A DNA stretch of 64,000 nt from contig NZ_JQJY01000002.1 in NCBI RefSeq assembly GCF_000745775.1, positions 248,001-312,000 on the forward strand. Direction: 5' to 3'. Position numbers and translations under genes: made by a program. The notes under the pieces are model-generated. The model searched no databases. It saw only the letters and a list, made by a program, of their open reading frames with translations, and had not been told where the DNA came from. The DNA comes from Flavobacterium sp. ASV13. GTDB lineage: Bacteria; Bacteroidota; Bacteroidia; Flavobacteriales; Flavobacteriaceae. This document shows positions 62,100 through 64,000 of this stretch, piece by piece (position 1 is the first letter of the stretch; each line of letters opens with the position of its first letter).

Positions 62100-64000
62100 T
62101 TATTTCTTTATGAATTTCATTACTTGAATTTTATCGTTCTCATCATGTGCTTTTACTACATATAATCCTGTTTTCAAATCGCTTACATTATACTGAAAAT
62201 CTACATTTCCATTTGAAGTAAAACTTTTTACCAATTGTCCTGAGATTGAATAAACCTGAACTTTAGATACTGCTACGTTTAATGTAAAATAATTTGAAAC
62301 CGGATTTGGATATAAATTTACAGCACTTGTTTTTCCGAAATCCGGAATCGCTAAATTGGCTGTTTTATTTCCATAAATTCTATATTCTCCCGGAGCTAAA
62401 TTTATCGTTGCATTAACATCGGTTACATTTATTGAAGAGTTATCCATCAAATTATACCATGTTCCTGTATATTGAAAACCAGTGGCAACATTTTGCGCAG
62501 ACACATCAAAATTGGCTAAAATCAAAACATCTTTTAATTGCGTTGCAGCCAAATTGCTGTTTGTAATTTTAATATTTACTGTCAGTGTATTTGCATTTGC
62601 CATTGTCGCTGTTCCTAAAAATACGGGCTCAGTCACTTTCATGTTGATCATTTTTGCCCAATCGTAGTAAATTTTATTACGGTTTGTATCGCCTAACCAG
62701 TTTTCTGCCCATTGAGGCTGTGGTTTAGTATCTAATTTACAATCTCCGGAAATCGTTGCCGAATTATCATTTACAGTTCCGTCATTACAAGTATAAATTG
62801 AATCATCCCAACCTAATTCTCCAAAATGCCAAATCATTTTTGGACCAGGAATCAAAAGCGAAACAGCACCAACAGCAGACATTCTAGATAAAGCCGTATT
62901 CAAAGATTTTACATTATAAGTTCCAGATGTATTTCCGTATTGTACATTTTTATACATCAAACGTTCTTCGTCATGACTTTCGGCATAACCCATCAAACGA
63001 TTTCCTGTGAAACCTCGGCTAGAGCTCATCATTCTTGAAATATTGCTACTTGACGAATATCCCATTGACAATTGGTTATATTGATCTGTCATTTTTCCCC
63101 ACATCATTACACCTTTACTAGGTGTTTCAGCAACACGATAATTTGCCCATTGTTGTTCTTCAGAATCAGAACCTAAATGCTCAAAAATTGTGTAATGTGT
63201 TGGATCAAGGCTCCATGAATAATCAGCATATTTTTTCAAAATATCAACTCTGTCCTGCTGATAAGCATTTGTACAAGATTCATCTGATGCTGTACAAGCC
63301 TGTGTAAATCCTTTTGTCAAATCCCAACGGAAACCATCAATTTTATATTCTTGAATCCATTGTTTCACAACTCGTTCTACATAATATTGTGTTTTTGCAG
63401 ACTGATGATTAAAATCTTCACCCACACTATAAGTATGTTTTGCTACTGTATTGAAATACGGATTCTCTGAAGTTGGAGATCCAAAACCGTCTCCATCAGG
63501 ATCATTCATCCACATTCTTACCATTGGATTTCTTCCAAAAGCGTGATTTAAAGCCACATCCAAAATCACTGCGATTCCGTTTTGATGACACAAATCAATA
63601 AACTCTTTTAATTTATCTGATGTACCATAAAATTTATCTAAAGCCATGTGAAATGACGTATTATAACCCCAGCTTTCATTGCCTTCAAATTCCATTACAG
63701 GCATTAATTCGATAGCATTTATTTTAAGCGTTTTAAAATAATCTATCTTATCTATTAAAGTCTGATAATTTTTCTTCGCGTCGAAATCTCTAACCAAAAC
63801 CTCATAAACAACTAATTTGTCTTTTTCTGGTTTATTAAAATTCGTCACTTGCCAATTGTATGGCGTTTGTCCTGTTTTTAAAACTGTAACTTCAAAATTC
63901 TGTCCAGCAGGATAAGCTGGCAAATTTGGATAAGAAGCTGCAGGAATTCCACTATCATCATAAGGAGATAAAACCAAAGTTGAATAAGGGTCAGCCGTTT
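62100..64000 (-). CDS. Alpha-amylase family protein (GH13) with T9SS sorting domain (5' end outside window)
   Basis: The last 633 codons of a secreted glycoside hydrolase; the frame is open to the right edge, so the start and signal peptide are outside. GH13 catalytic stretches are visible in order: VILDVALNHA (region I), GFRWDLTKGF with the nucleophile Asp (II), TIFEHLGSD with the acid Glu (III) and YAESHDEERL with the His-Asp pair (IV). The final 75 residues (NLYPNPVSNYFTLNV ... LKTGLYVVKAHD) are a type A sorting domain for the type IX secretion system, so it is exported to the surface or medium. It should cut alpha-glucans such as starch or glycogen. Confidence 0.93.
   Translation of the reverse strand, partial: TADPYSTLVLSPYDDSGIPAASYPNLPAYPAGQNFEVTVLKTGQTPYNWQVTNFNKPEKDKLVVYEVLVRDFDAKKNYQTLIDKIDYFKTLKINAIELMPVMEFEGNESWGYNTSFHMALDKFYGTSDKLKEFIDLCHQNGIAVILDVALNHAFGRNPMVRMWMNDPDGDGFGSPTSENPYFNTVAKHTYSVGEDFNHQSAKTQYYVERVVKQWIQEYKIDGFRWDLTKGFTQACTASDESCTNAYQQDRVDILKKYADYSWSLDPTHYTIFEHLGSDSEEQQWANYRVAETPSKGVMMWGKMTDQYNQLSMGYSSSSNISRMMSSSRGFTGNRLMGYAESHDEERLMYKNVQYGNTSGTYNVKSLNTALSRMSAVGAVSLLIPGPKMIWHFGELGWDDSIYTCNDGTVNDNSATISGDCKLDTKPQPQWAENWLGDTNRNKIYYDWAKMINMKVTEPVFLGTATMANANTLTVNIKITNSNLAATQLKDVLILANFDVSAQNVATGFQYTGTWYNLMDNSSINVTDVNATINLAPGEYRIYGNKTANLAIPDFGKTSAVNLYPNPVSNYFTLNVAVSKVQVYSISGQLVKSFTSNGNVDFQYNVSDLKTGLYVVKAHDENDKIQVMKFIKK

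Overview
The window looks like a chromosomal segment of a Flavobacterium-type member of the Bacteroidetes. It is AT-rich. Where promoters are readable they match the Bacteroidetes pattern of TTG or TTTG followed 17-23 bases later by TAnnTTTG. The primary sigma factor is the short form of the phylum (287 aa), a truncated amylase at the right edge ends in a type IX secretion sorting domain, and TonB-dependent receptors, DUF4249 lipoproteins and a GYDIA-type GHMP kinase are all typical of the group. No transposase, integrase, phage gene or CRISPR array was seen.

Layout. 1-2125: the end of a GAF-domain methionine sulfoxide reductase-like gene, then two tandem MORN-like secreted paralogs, the second fused to a TonB C-terminal domain. 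2154-4855: rpsO and pnp. 4860-7086: a fatty acid desaturase divergent from a BetR-like regulator; this block is bracketed by two near-identical terminators in direct orientation. 7174-30857: the most unusual region, three tandem copies of a four-gene envelope cassette (A small secreted protein; B TonB-dependent receptor with STN and carboxypeptidase-regulatory domains; C DUF4249 lipoprotein; D MG2-like protein ending in a TonB-plug-like domain but with no barrel). A TPR histidine kinase, a LytTR response regulator and two small unknown genes sit between copies 1 and 2. Directly downstream are an ECF sigma factor and a protein that joins an anti-sigma-like cytoplasmic end, one membrane segment, a Lys-rich linker and an outer-membrane barrel.

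33054-43005 is mostly housekeeping: rpoD, rpe, a secreted nuclease lipoprotein, the Prc protease, surE, lpxB, an NlpC/P60 lipoprotein and comEC. 43012-50272, on the minus strand, reads as dipeptidyl peptidase IV, then two POT-family peptide transporters, then three thioredoxin-like paralogs of which two have lost the CxxC site. 50392-52766 carries two isoprenoid (mevalonate) genes with a structured repeat between them. 52768-59725, on the minus strand, holds an envelope-maintenance cluster: coaX, an outer-membrane protein, lptC, a CorC-like protein and ppiD. A tRNA-Phe, an MHS-family transporter and the amylase finish the window.

How they may work together. Each cassette encodes what looks like a complete surface receptor set: an energised outer-membrane channel (B), a surface lipoprotein lid or binder (C) and two exported accessory proteins (A, D). 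The STN domains on the receptors, the two-component system between copies and the sigma/anti-sigma pair next door suggest that uptake is coupled to gene regulation. The substrate is not visible in the sequence and that link is inference. Calls rest on reading the sequence; no database search was run.
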